Part shown: in pieces, positions 36,800 to 45,494 of the stretch
Numbering within the stretch: position 1 is the stretch's first letter
How the letters are laid out: every line of letters begins with the position of its first letter
Assembly (NCBI RefSeq): GCF_001865675.1
Contig: NZ_CP011319.1
Coordinates: forward strand, 1,178,001-1,242,000
DNA length: 64,000 bases
DNA from: Janthinobacterium sp. 1_2014MBL_MicDiv
Lineage (GTDB): Bacteria > Pseudomonadota > Gammaproteobacteria > Burkholderiales > Burkholderiaceae_D
Reading direction: 5' to 3'
Notes under the pieces: generated by a model
What the model was told of the DNA's origin: nothing
Seen by the model: the letters and a program-made list of their open reading frames with translations, nothing else
Databases searched by the model: none
Position numbers and translations under genes: made by a program

Positions 36800-36828
36800 A
36801 AAAAAACGCCAACCGTTGCCGGCTGGCG
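36800..36828 (-). terminator. Terminator downstream of the large TonB receptor and element C
   Basis: CGCCAACC (36807-36814) pairs with GGCTGGCG (36821-36828) with one G-U pair; the minus strand continues into TTTTTTT. It lies beyond repeat element C, so that element is transcribed as a 3' untranslated region. The gap 36698-36998 holds only this terminator and the repeat. Confidence 0.82.
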
Positions 36829-36876
36829 CTGAAAACCCTCGCAAGGAAGAAAAATGATGAATTTCAACGACGTTTC

Positions 36877-36996
36877 GACGCCTGACAAAACCATCGCGAG
36901 CGGCAGCGAGGTGAGGCCGGGAAGCGCGGCGGCATTTTAAGGCCGCGAGCATCGCCGGGCGCAAAGCGCGCCGCGCAGCCGGTCAGCTCAGGTGTC
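36877..36996 (-). repeat. Dispersed structured intergenic element, copy C
   Basis: On the minus strand it begins 2 bp after the receptor stop with GACACCTGAGCTGACC and ends with GGTTTTGTCAGGCGTC; the arms pair at about 11 of 16 positions. The core CTGCGCGGCGCGCTTTGCG and CGCTGCCGCTCGCGATG match the other copies. Confidence 0.68.
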
Positions 36997-36998
36997 CG

Positions 36999-39677
36999 CT
37001 AGTAGCTCCAGCGCAAGGACAGGCCTACGACCTTGTCATAGCGGCGCACATCGCGCACATATTCCGGCGAGTCATGGTAGTCGTGGTAGGTCGAGTCGAG
37101 CAGGTTGTTGGCGTCCAGGGTCACCGTGGTGTTCGGGTTGATCTTGTACGAGATCGACGCGTCCAGGGTCTTCGTCGGCGCCACGGTCAGATGGATGCCC
37201 TTGCCGCGGTAGTTGTAGTCATCGACATACTTGTCGCGCCAGCTGTAGGCCAGGCGCGCCGACCATGGACCCTGCTCGTACAGGCCGACGATGTTGGCCG
37301 ACCACTTCGACATGCCCGTGAACGGATGCGCGCTGCCGTCGATCTCTTCCAGTTCGCCCGTCATGTAGGTGGCGTTCGCCTGCAGGCCCAGGCCGCTCAT
37401 CCAGCCCGGCAGCTTGTCGTAGAACTGCTGGTATGCCATCTCCATGCCCTGCAGATGGCCCTTCGACGTGTTGCGCGGACGCGTGATGTCGTATTCGATG
37501 CCGCCATACGTTTCCTTGGCCGAACCGGACAGGATGTAGTTCTTGAAGTTGTGGCGGAACACGGTGGCCGTGACGGAGCCCGTCTGCGCGAAATACCATT
37601 CCAGCGCCGCATCGAGGTTCTTGCCTTCCACCGGTTTCAGATCCGGGTTGCCGCCGCCGCCGGTCGGGCGCACCATGTCCAGGCTCTGGCTCAGGGTCAC
37701 GCCCGGATTGAAGTCGGCGAAGTTGGCGCGCTGGATGGCCTTGCCTGCCGTGATGCGGCCGATCAGGTCCTGGCGCAGCATGGCTTTCAGGGTCATGCTG
37801 GGCAGGACATCCGTGTCGGAAGTCTGCACGCGCACGGGCGAGATGACACCGTTTTGCGAGGAATTGCCCTGCAAGTCCTGCTTGGTCTGCACCACGCGCA
37901 CGCCGAGCGTGCCATCGACGGGTACCTGGCCCAGCTCGAAGCCGATGCGCGCCTTGCCATAGATGGCGCTGGTTTTTTCCACGTCCTGGAAGTGCGTCAG
38001 CGGATCGTCCGGGCTGCGTGCGCTGCTGCCCGTGAATAACTGGCGCAGGGCGGCCGTGTTATTGAGCATGAAGTCGCGGCACGGCGTGATCCAGCTTTGC
38101 AGGCCGAAATTGCCCGTGTTGTCGTGCGAGGTGCACGCCAGGCCGGGAATGGCGTCGGCAGTCATGGTCGACGTCAGGCCGCCCTGCACGTTCTTTTCGC
38201 GGATCGATTCGGCCTTGCGCCTGGCCACGCGCACGCCGGTCGAGAATTCGCGGAAGAAGCCCGCGCTCTCCATGTCGTAGGTGACGTCGCCGCGCCAGTC
38301 GGTGGAACTGCCCTCGTCGTGGCTGTGGTTATCGTAGAAGCCGAGCAGGGTGTAGTTCTTCGGATCGGCCATGTTGTAGCCGGGGTAGCTGATCTGCGCA
38401 CCGCCGTTCACGTTCGTGCTGCCGATGACGCTGGTCGGATGCGCGAGGAAGTCGAGGATGGGGAATTCGCGCTCGAAGTTGCTCACCGTGCGCGCCAGTT
38501 CCGTGGTGGCGCGCAGCTGCGGCGTGATGTCCCAGCGCGCGCCGATGGCGCCCTGCGAACCGATCGAACGGTCGCGCCGCGCCTGCGTCGAGCCGAGCGT
38601 GAATGGCGACCATGGGCCGTCGATCTTGCCCACCGTGGCTGCCTGGTTGGTGCCGGGGATCAGCGTGATGTCCGGGTCCTGGCCCCAGGGCAGCGAGCCG
38701 ACGAAGAACTGGCTGTCGAACGCGTGCTTGATCAGGGTCGACATGCCTTCCGCATACACTTCCACCTGCGAGTTCGGGCGCCACTGGAAGGCCGCATTCG
38801 CCGCGTAGCGCTTGCGGTCGCCCACGGTGGGGATCATGCCGACGGAATCGGGGCCCGTGATGTTGCCCGCTTCCGGGCGCTTGACCGGTTCGGCGTTCCA
38901 GATCGTCTCGTCATAGTATTTGCTGCGCTGGTAGGACAGGCCGAGCAGGGCGCCGAATTCGCCGTACGGGGTTTTCCAGCGGTTCGAGACCATGCCGCTG
39001 ACGTTGGGGTCCGTCGAGCCGGACTTGTCGCGGTGCTCGGCGCGCACATTGCCCGATGCCGTGAAGCCCTTGAAGTCGAACGGGCGGTTGGTGCGCACGT
39101 CGATGACGCCGGCCGTACCGCCTTCGACCATGTCGGCGCCCTGCGACTTGTAGACGTCCACGCGCTGCAGCATGGCCGTCGGAATGTCGGCCAGGTACAG
39201 GCTGCGGCCCACCGAGGTAAACATCTCGCGGCCATTCAGCAGGGTCACCACGCCGGGCAGGCCGCGGATGATGACGGAACCGGCTTCGCCGCCTTCGCGG
39301 CGGATCTGCACGCCCGTCACGCGGCCGAGGATTTCGGCCACGTTCTTGTCGGGGAACTTGCCGATTTCATCGGCGACGATGGAGTCGACCACCTGGTCGT
39401 TGTTCTTCTTGATCGTCTGCGCGCTTTGGGCGGCGCGGCGTACGCCCGTGACGGCGACGACGGCGATGCCGGCATTGTCGGCTGCCGCTTGCGCGGGTGC
39501 CGCCGCTGCCGCCTCTGCCGCTTCTGTCGCCGGGGGCGCCACGGCTGGCGCCTGCTGCGCCCAGACGGAAGCACTGCTCAGCAGGCCGGCGCCGGCCAGC
39601 GCGGCCACCGTGGCCTTCAGGGTCAAGCGTGTGTTTTGCCGGGGCGTGGGAATGCCCGCTGCTATCAATCTGTCCAT
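36999..39677 (-). CDS. Large TonB-dependent receptor (Caulobacter-type)
   Basis: The 892-residue receptor has a signal peptide ending at SASVWAQ (about residue 41), an Ala/Pro/Glu linker, a TonB-box region (VVAVTGVRRAAQSA), a plug with EILGRVTGVQIRREGGEAGS and VTLLNGREMF, and a barrel ending KVVGLSLRWSY. It belongs to the large receptors (TIGR01782-like) often used for plant- or chitin-derived oligosaccharides, but no sugar enzymes are adjacent, so the ligand is unknown. It seems monocistronic, with a palindrome at 39805-39820 upstream and a terminator at 36800-36828. Confidence 0.88.
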   Translation of the reverse strand: MDRLIAAGIPTPRQNTRLTLKATVAALAGAGLLSSASVWAQQAPAVAPPATEAAEAAAAAPAQAAADNAGIAVVAVTGVRRAAQSAQTIKKNNDQVVDSIVADEIGKFPDKNVAEILGRVTGVQIRREGGEAGSVIIRGLPGVVTLLNGREMFTSVGRSLYLADIPTAMLQRVDVYKSQGADMVEGGTAGVIDVRTNRPFDFKGFTASGNVRAEHRDKSGSTDPNVSGMVSNRWKTPYGEFGALLGLSYQRSKYYDETIWNAEPVKRPEAGNITGPDSVGMIPTVGDRKRYAANAAFQWRPNSQVEVYAEGMSTLIKHAFDSQFFVGSLPWGQDPDITLIPGTNQAATVGKIDGPWSPFTLGSTQARRDRSIGSQGAIGARWDITPQLRATTELARTVSNFEREFPILDFLAHPTSVIGSTNVNGGAQISYPGYNMADPKNYTLLGFYDNHSHDEGSSTDWRGDVTYDMESAGFFREFSTGVRVARRKAESIREKNVQGGLTSTMTADAIPGLACTSHDNTGNFGLQSWITPCRDFMLNNTAALRQLFTGSSARSPDDPLTHFQDVEKTSAIYGKARIGFELGQVPVDGTLGVRVVQTKQDLQGNSSQNGVISPVRVQTSDTDVLPSMTLKAMLRQDLIGRITAGKAIQRANFADFNPGVTLSQSLDMVRPTGGGGNPDLKPVEGKNLDAALEWYFAQTGSVTATVFRHNFKNYILSGSAKETYGGIEYDITRPRNTSKGHLQGMEMAYQQFYDKLPGWMSGLGLQANATYMTGELEEIDGSAHPFTGMSKWSANIVGLYEQGPWSARLAYSWRDKYVDDYNYRGKGIHLTVAPTKTLDASISYKINPNTTVTLDANNLLDSTYHDYHDSPEYVRDVRRYDKVVGLSLRWSY

Positions 39678-39804
39678 CTTGTCTCCACCTGTATTTTAGT
39701 TATGTTGAAAACGCTGCGGCAGCCGCCGCCAGAGCTGAAACGTGCTCGAGAATCATGGTAGGGGGAATGACTTTGCCCCACAAATCACTTCTTTTTTGAT
39801 TCCC

Positions 39805-39820
39805 ATACCAATTCCGGTAT
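39805..39820. promoter_or_regulatory. Palindromic operator-like site upstream of the TonB receptor
   Basis: ATACC-AATTCC-GGTAT is a 5-bp inverted repeat with a 6-bp spacer, 128 bp before the receptor ATG. This is the size and form of LacI- or GntR-type operators that often control receptors of this class. No regulator is identified. The 374-bp gap 39678-40051 otherwise holds the cphA terminator and no gene. Confidence 0.35.
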
Positions 39821-40003
39821 CCCTGCCGCATCCGCGCGCCCTGGCGCCAGGTGCCTGGCTTGGTCATGACGGCGCGTGCCTGCCGCTGCGCGTTGCAAAG
39901 CCTCCACAGGCGGGATGAATGAGTTGGTGTCGTGCGCGGGATGCCGCGCTGAGGTGGCGCTGCAGCGGCGCTGCAGACTGGTGGCGACGGATGCGCGGGG
40001 ACG

Positions 40004-40029
40004 AAAAAAAAGGCGGCCCGCAGGCCGCC
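40004..40029 (-). terminator. Terminator of the cphA operon
   Basis: GGCGGCC (40012-40018) and GGCCGCC (40023-40029) pair around CGCA; the minus strand continues in TTTTTTTT. It lies 23 bp after the cphA stop. Confidence 0.88.
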
Positions 40030-40051
40030 CTTGTGCGCAACGAAGTCGCGC

Positions 40052-42622
40052 TTACGCTTCGGCGACGCGCTTGGCGATGTGCGCCAGCGCTTCTTCCACC
40101 TGGTCGATCAGGATCAGGCACAGATCGCCGTCGTTCAGGCGCGCCAGGGCCTTGTCGATGGCGACGAATTCGCCGTTGATTTCATCGATATGGCTGGTGC
40201 GCGTGGCGCCGTTCAGGCCCTGGCGCAGCAGCGCCACGACTTCGCCGTCGGCGCGGCCGCGCTGGCACTGGTCCTGGTACAGCAGGACGTCGTCGAACGC
40301 GGCGCCGAGGATTTCCGTCTGCTGGCGGATGTCTTCGTCGCGGCGGTCGCCGGCGCCGCTGATGACGACAAGGCGGCGCTTGGCCGGCATGCTTTCGACG
40401 GCCTGCACCAGCGCCAGGATGGCGTCCGGATTGTGGCCGTAGTCGGCGATCAGCGTGGCTCCACGATAATCGAAGACGTTGAAGCGGCCCGGCGCGTTGT
40501 CGGCTTCATTGGCAAAGGTTTTCAGGCCCAGCGCGATGGTTTTCCAGTCCAGGCCCACGGCCCAGGCGGCGGCCAGCGAGGCCATGACGTTGTCGACCTG
40601 GAAGCCGATGGCGCCATTGCGCGTGATCGGCACCTGCGACAGGGCGATCTCGTGGCGTTCCTGGCCCTGTGCCGCGACCAGCTTGCCGTCTTCCACGTAC
40701 ACCACGCGGTTGCCTTGCGCGCGGTGCGTGGCCATCACGGGGTGCGTCTTGTCGGCGGCGAAGAAGGTCACCGTGCCGCTGCAGTTCTTGGCCATGCGCG
40801 CGACGGCGGGGTCGGTGGCATTCAGCACGGCGACGCCGCTGTCGGCCACGTTCTGCACGATCACGCGTTTCAATACCGCCAGGTCTTCCACGGTGGTGAT
40901 GTAGTTCAGGCCCAGGTGGTCGCCGGCGCCGATGTTGGTCACCACGGCGACCTGGCAGCGGTCGAAGGCCAAGCCTTCGCGCAGCATGCCGCCGCGCGCC
41001 GTCTCGAACACGGCCGCGTCCACGTCAGGGTGCAGCAGCACGTTGCGCGCGCTGCGCGGGCCGCTGCAGTCGCCGCTGTCGATCTGGCGGCCTTCGATGT
41101 ACACGCCGTCCGTATTCGTCATGCCGGTGCGCAGGCCGGACGTCGTCAGCAGGTGGGCGATCAGGCGCACGGTGGTGGTCTTGCCGTTCGTGCCCGTGAC
41201 GGCGACGACGGGGATGCGGCCATCGTCGCCTTCGGCGAACATGGCGGCGATGATGGCTTCGCCCACGGGGCGCGGCTTGCCGAACGACGGCGCCAGGTGC
41301 ATGCGCAAGCCCGGTGCGGCATTGACTTCCACGATGCCGCCGTTCTGTTCTTCCAGCGGCTTCAAGACGCTGTCGGAAACCACGTCCACGCCGCAGATAT
41401 CGAGGCCCACCATGTGTGCGGCCGCGACGGCGCGCGCCGCCACTTCCGGGTGCACGTCGACGGTGACGTCGGTGGCCGAGCCGCCCGTCGACAGGTTGGC
41501 GTTATTGCGCAGGATCACGCGCTGGCCCACCGGCGGCACCGAGTCGGCCACATAGCCCTGCTTGGCCAGGCTGGCCAGGGCGATATCGTCGAAGCGGATC
41601 TTCGTCAGCGAGGTGGCGTGGCCGCTGCCGCGGCGCGGATCGAGGTTGACCTGGTCGACCAGTTCGCGCACCGTGTGCTGGCCGTCGCCCACCACTTGCG
41701 GCGGGTCGCGGCGGGCTGCCGCCACCATCTTGTTGCCAATGACGAGCAAACGGAAATCGTGGCCCGGCAGGTAGCGCTCGACGAGGATATCGTCGCGGAA
41801 TTCCTGTGCCGCGATGAAGCCGGCCGTCAGCTGTTCGCGCGTGGTGATGTTGACGGTGACGCCCTTGCCCTGGTTGCCATCCTTGGGTTTCACGACGACG
41901 GGCAGGCCGATGTCGCAGGCGGCCGCCCAGGCGTCGTCCGCGTCGACGACGACGCGGCCTTGCGGCACGGGCACGCCGGCCGAATCGAGCAGTTTTTTCG
42001 TCAGTTCCTTGTCTTGCGCGATGGCTTCGGCGATGGCGCTGGTGCCGTCCATTTCGGCGGCCTGGATCTTGCGCTGCTTGCTGCCCCAGCCGAACGTCAC
42101 CAGGCTGCCTTCTGTCAGGCGGCGGAACGGGATGTTGCGGGCCACGGCGGCGTTGACGATGGCGCCAGTCGATGGACCGAGGCGCACGTCTTCATCGAGT
42201 TCCTGCAACTGGTGCAGGGCGCCGGCCAGGTCGAACGGCGCGTCCTCCAGCGCGGCGCGGCACAGCTGCTGCGCCAGCTCCAGGGCCAGACGGCCCACGG
42301 CTTCTTCCGAGTATTCGACGACGACCTGGAAGATGCCCGTTTCCAGCGTCGGCGTGGTGCGGCTGAAGGTGACGGGGCAGCCGGCTTGCGCCTGCAGGCC
42401 CAGCGCCGCCAGTTCCAGCACCTGCGCCATCGGCGCGGCGTTGTAATTGCCCAGCGGTTGCAGCGGGCTCAGTTGCGGAAAGCGCGCGCGCAGGCGGGCT
42501 TCGAAGCCGGGCAGCTGGGCGATGTCGAGTTCCTGCGTGGTGCAGGAAACAATGGCTTCCACGGCGGTGTCGTGGCTCCAGAGGTTAGGGCCCCGCAAGG
42601 CCCGTACGCGAGATACTTCCAT
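40052..42622 (-). CDS. cphA: Cyanophycin synthetase CphA
   Basis: The 856-residue enzyme polymerises L-Asp with Arg side chains into cyanophycin using ATP. It has an N domain (about 1-160), an ATP-grasp domain (about 215-470; VVKPKDGNQGKGV 244-256, IVEVNAAPGLRMH 430-442) and a Mur-ligase-like domain with intact P-loop GTNGKTT (477-483, Lys481) plus the C-terminal Mur_ligase_C part (DYGHNPDAI). In the N domain the HxxEH motif is missing: the aligned segment is QVLEL (67-71). It is second in an operon after cphA' and separated from it by repeat D. Confidence 0.95.
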   Translation of the reverse strand: MEVSRVRALRGPNLWSHDTAVEAIVSCTTQELDIAQLPGFEARLRARFPQLSPLQPLGNYNAAPMAQVLELAALGLQAQAGCPVTFSRTTPTLETGIFQVVVEYSEEAVGRLALELAQQLCRAALEDAPFDLAGALHQLQELDEDVRLGPSTGAIVNAAVARNIPFRRLTEGSLVTFGWGSKQRKIQAAEMDGTSAIAEAIAQDKELTKKLLDSAGVPVPQGRVVVDADDAWAAACDIGLPVVVKPKDGNQGKGVTVNITTREQLTAGFIAAQEFRDDILVERYLPGHDFRLLVIGNKMVAAARRDPPQVVGDGQHTVRELVDQVNLDPRRGSGHATSLTKIRFDDIALASLAKQGYVADSVPPVGQRVILRNNANLSTGGSATDVTVDVHPEVAARAVAAAHMVGLDICGVDVVSDSVLKPLEEQNGGIVEVNAAPGLRMHLAPSFGKPRPVGEAIIAAMFAEGDDGRIPVVAVTGTNGKTTTVRLIAHLLTTSGLRTGMTNTDGVYIEGRQIDSGDCSGPRSARNVLLHPDVDAAVFETARGGMLREGLAFDRCQVAVVTNIGAGDHLGLNYITTVEDLAVLKRVIVQNVADSGVAVLNATDPAVARMAKNCSGTVTFFAADKTHPVMATHRAQGNRVVYVEDGKLVAAQGQERHEIALSQVPITRNGAIGFQVDNVMASLAAAWAVGLDWKTIALGLKTFANEADNAPGRFNVFDYRGATLIADYGHNPDAILALVQAVESMPAKRRLVVISGAGDRRDEDIRQQTEILGAAFDDVLLYQDQCQRGRADGEVVALLRQGLNGATRTSHIDEINGEFVAIDKALARLNDGDLCLILIDQVEEALAHIAKRVAEA

Positions 42623-42676
42623 AATTAAACCGTAATCCTGTTGTGTTCTTGTGGGCCCGGCCGAAGCCGGACTTTT

Positions 42677-42794
42677 ACGTCAAATCAAACCGTAGCGAGC
42701 GGATGGGATTTGTGGCCGAGAAGCGGAGCTGTGCGGATGCACAGTGAGCATCGGCGGCCGCAAATCGCGACGCGCAGTAGGTTTGGTTTGACGT
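42677..42794 (-). repeat. Dispersed structured intergenic element, copy D, between cphA' and cphA
   Basis: The outer arms ACGTCAAATCAAACC (42677-42691) and GGTTTGGTTTGACGT (42780-42794) pair at 14 of 15 positions. Inner stem GATTTGCGGCCG/CGGCCACAAATC and tip CTGTGC/GCACAG pair as in copy A, with an A-T replacing the C-G of copy A at the second position. On the minus strand it begins 9 bp after the cphA' stop. Confidence 0.72.
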
Positions 42795-42803
42795 CTCTGG
42801 TTT

Positions 42804-44981
42804 TCAGTTCCCGATGCAGCCGGGGGCCGCGTCGAAGGTGCGCAAGCCGGCGCAAATCAGTTCGACCGGCAGGTTCAGGGACCAGGCGGCGGCGGCCACG
42901 GCCAGCACGCTGTCGACGTTGCCGGCGGTGGCCGGTTTCAGCAGGTCCAGGCACAGCAGCACGGTTTCGATCGCGCCTTCGGCCAGCACGATGTGGTTGC
43001 CGCGCACGAAAGCGGCGCGCTGGCCAGCCGCCAGCTGCGCCGCGATCGCGGGCAGGCTGCCATCCTGCGCGTACAGCGTCACGGTGCCGTCGCACAGCTC
43101 GGCCAGTTCCAGCACTTGCGGGTGCGCCGCGTTGAGCACGGCCACGCCGGTCGGCACGACCACGTCGACCTGGCTGCGCACGACCTTGTACAGGCCGGCT
43201 TCGTCCAGCACGTCGAAATCCTTCACGCTATCGAGGCTGCCCATGTCCGTGACGATGCCGATCTGGCACTTGTCATAGGCCAGGCCTTCGGCCAGGATCA
43301 TGCGCGGATTGCTCTCGAACAGGGCGGTCTGCACTGTGCGGTTGAGCAGCAGGCGCTGACCCGCATCCCAGTTCACGCAATCGCTGCTGACGACACGGCG
43401 CTGGTCCAGGTACATGCCTTCGCTGCAGACGGCGCCCGTGTGCAGGCCCGACAGGTTGAGCAGCTTGCACAGCATGCGCACGATCAGGCTGGCGCCGCGC
43501 GTGCCCGTCACGCCGATCAGCGGAATGCGGCCCGTTTCCTCGGCCGCGAACAGGTGGTCGACGATGGCCGCGCCGACCGGGCGTGGCTGGCCCACGCCCG
43601 GCTTGATGTGCGCCAGCAGGCCAGGGCTGGCATTGACTTCGATGATGGCGCCGCGCTGCTCTTCCAGCGGACGCGTGATGTCGGTGGTGACCAGGTCGAT
43701 GCCGGCGATATCGAGGCCGACGACGCGCGCGGCCAGCAGGGCCGCATGCACGACGGATGGATGCACGTCGTCGGTGACGTCGATGGCCACGTTGCCGTTC
43801 GGCTGGATCAGCACTTTCTGGCCGGCCTGCGGCACGGACAGGGCGGTCATGCCCTGGCGCTGCAGTTCCAGCACGATTTCGCCCGATTCATGCGGCTTGA
43901 CGGTGCCCAGCGGGAAGTCTTCGCCCTCGCCGCGGCGCGGATCGATATTGATCTGCGCGTTCACCAGTTCGAGCACGCTGGAGACGCCATCGCCATCGAC
44001 CCACAGCGATTCGCCCTTGGCGGCGGCGATCAGCTTGTTGCCGACGACGAGCAAACGGTGTTCGTCGCCCGTGATGAAGCTTTCCACCAGCACGGCCGAG
44101 CTGTCGCCCTTGCGCGCGGCCAGTTCGTAGGCCGCCTTCACGTCGGCTTCCGTCATCAGGTTCAGCGAGACGCCGCGGCCATGGTTGCCGTCATACGGTT
44201 TCACGACGACGGGCACGCCGATATCCTGCGCTTCTTCCCAGGCCGCCTCGGCGCTGCGCACCAGGCTGCCTTCGGGCACGCGCACGCCGCACGATTTGAG
44301 CAGGAATTTGGTCAAGTCCTTGTCGCTGGCGATGCCTTCGGCAATGGCGCTGGTGCGGTCCGTTTCGGCCGTCCAGATGCGGCGCTGCGCGGCGCCGTGG
44401 CCCAGTTGCACCAGGTTGCCGTCGTTCAGGCGCAGCGAAGGGATGCGGCGCTCGGTGGCGGCATCGACGATGCTGGCCGTGCTCGGACCGAGGCAGCGCG
44501 CGTCGACCATGTCGCGCAGCGGCGCCAGGGCCGCTTCCAGGTCGAACGCTTCATCGTTGATGGCGGCCATCAGCATGGTGCGCGCGGTGGCCAGGGCGGC
44601 GCGGCCGACCTGTTCTTCGCGCGTGCGGAAGGCCATCTTGTAGACGCCGCGCTGGCTGGTCGAACGCGTCTGGCCGAAGCCCGTGCGCATGCCGGCCAGG
44701 TTTTGCAGCTCCAGCACCACGTGCTCGAGGATGTGGGCCGACCACGTGCCTTCGCGCAGGCGCTCGAAAAAGCCGCCCCGTTCGCCCACGCCGCAGCGGT
44801 GCTCGATCATGCCGGGCAGCCATGCCACCAGCCGTTCGTACAGGCCGGGCAGGGTGTTCGATGGGTAGTCTTCCAGTTCGCCGATGTCGACCCAGGCTTC
44901 AATCACCGGGCGGTAAGTCCAGATGTTGGGGCCGCGCAAGTGGGTGACGCGGACAAATTCGATGTTCTTCTTCTTGATCAT
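42804..44981 (-). CDS. CphA' : cyanophycin synthetase paralogue lacking the Mur-ligase P-loop and C-terminal domain
   Basis: The 725-residue protein shares the N domain and ATP-grasp domain of CphA (VVKPYDGNHGRGV 259-271; IIEVNASPGLLAH 446-458). The N domain has an intact HxxEH motif (His83, Glu86, His87). The Mur-ligase domain is degenerate: the P-loop reads GTRGASL (493-499) with Ala where Lys is needed, and the protein stops about 130 residues early, without Mur_ligase_C. Arg addition is therefore unlikely; ATP-grasp chemistry looks possible. Cyanobacterial CphA2, which joins beta-Asp-Arg dipeptides, has similar losses. It is first in the operon with cphA. Confidence 0.9.
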   Translation of the reverse strand: MIKKKNIEFVRVTHLRGPNIWTYRPVIEAWVDIGELEDYPSNTLPGLYERLVAWLPGMIEHRCGVGERGGFFERLREGTWSAHILEHVVLELQNLAGMRTGFGQTRSTSQRGVYKMAFRTREEQVGRAALATARTMLMAAINDEAFDLEAALAPLRDMVDARCLGPSTASIVDAATERRIPSLRLNDGNLVQLGHGAAQRRIWTAETDRTSAIAEGIASDKDLTKFLLKSCGVRVPEGSLVRSAEAAWEEAQDIGVPVVVKPYDGNHGRGVSLNLMTEADVKAAYELAARKGDSSAVLVESFITGDEHRLLVVGNKLIAAAKGESLWVDGDGVSSVLELVNAQINIDPRRGEGEDFPLGTVKPHESGEIVLELQRQGMTALSVPQAGQKVLIQPNGNVAIDVTDDVHPSVVHAALLAARVVGLDIAGIDLVTTDITRPLEEQRGAIIEVNASPGLLAHIKPGVGQPRPVGAAIVDHLFAAEETGRIPLIGVTGTRGASLIVRMLCKLLNLSGLHTGAVCSEGMYLDQRRVVSSDCVNWDAGQRLLLNRTVQTALFESNPRMILAEGLAYDKCQIGIVTDMGSLDSVKDFDVLDEAGLYKVVRSQVDVVVPTGVAVLNAAHPQVLELAELCDGTVTLYAQDGSLPAIAAQLAAGQRAAFVRGNHIVLAEGAIETVLLCLDLLKPATAGNVDSVLAVAAAAWSLNLPVELICAGLRTFDAAPGCIGN

Positions 44982-45494
44982 GTAAGTGGTTTCTTGATAA
45001 CAAGCCAGGCGTCTGGGCGCCAGATACTTTATGTTGGCTCTACAGAGACTTTTCAGGCTCGTGCTTGGTTCTTTATCCCGGGTATGCGCAGTGTGCCACT
45101 TTTAGTGGCCTCTTGTCGCGTTTGCTGCTCGTATTCTGCTGGTGTTGTCATTCTAATTGTTACTAATTGTTGCCATACTTGTTATAAAGATACCGACTCT
45201 GGTCAAAGCTGGAGCATTTGCGCAACAGCCAGCTGTTGTATACTTGCCCATTACCCGGGCCGCGTTGCAAAAGCGCCGCGCCTGCCCGGCACTTCCTGCG
45301 ACTGACTAGCGTTTTTTTGATGCGTTTTGCTATCCATTCCTTACCGGCATGCATCCATTCGATACAATACAGGAAATTGCCACTGGTGCATCCACCCCGC
45401 CATCGCGCAGTACACAAACATTGATCGGGCGTCTGCCCCATCCCCCAAATCCCGCCCCCGAAGGGCTTGGCCTCGAGCCGGAGTATGCTTTACG
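44982..45494. other. 513-bp divergent intergenic region of the cyanophycin locus
   Basis: No gene is visible. The stretch 45110-45200 is AT-rich and contains repeated TTGTTA/ATTGTT words (45150-45200) that may be a regulator site. TATAAA (45183-45188) and TATACT (45238-45243) are possible -10 elements toward the ABC gene. It must carry promoters for both cphA' (minus) and the ABC transporter (plus). Confidence 0.5.

Noticed and set aside
40031..45305. Two very long plus-strand open frames opposite cphA and cphA'
   Set aside because: Both are antisense to clear cyanophycin synthetases and show low-complexity His/Val/Arg-rich composition without domains.
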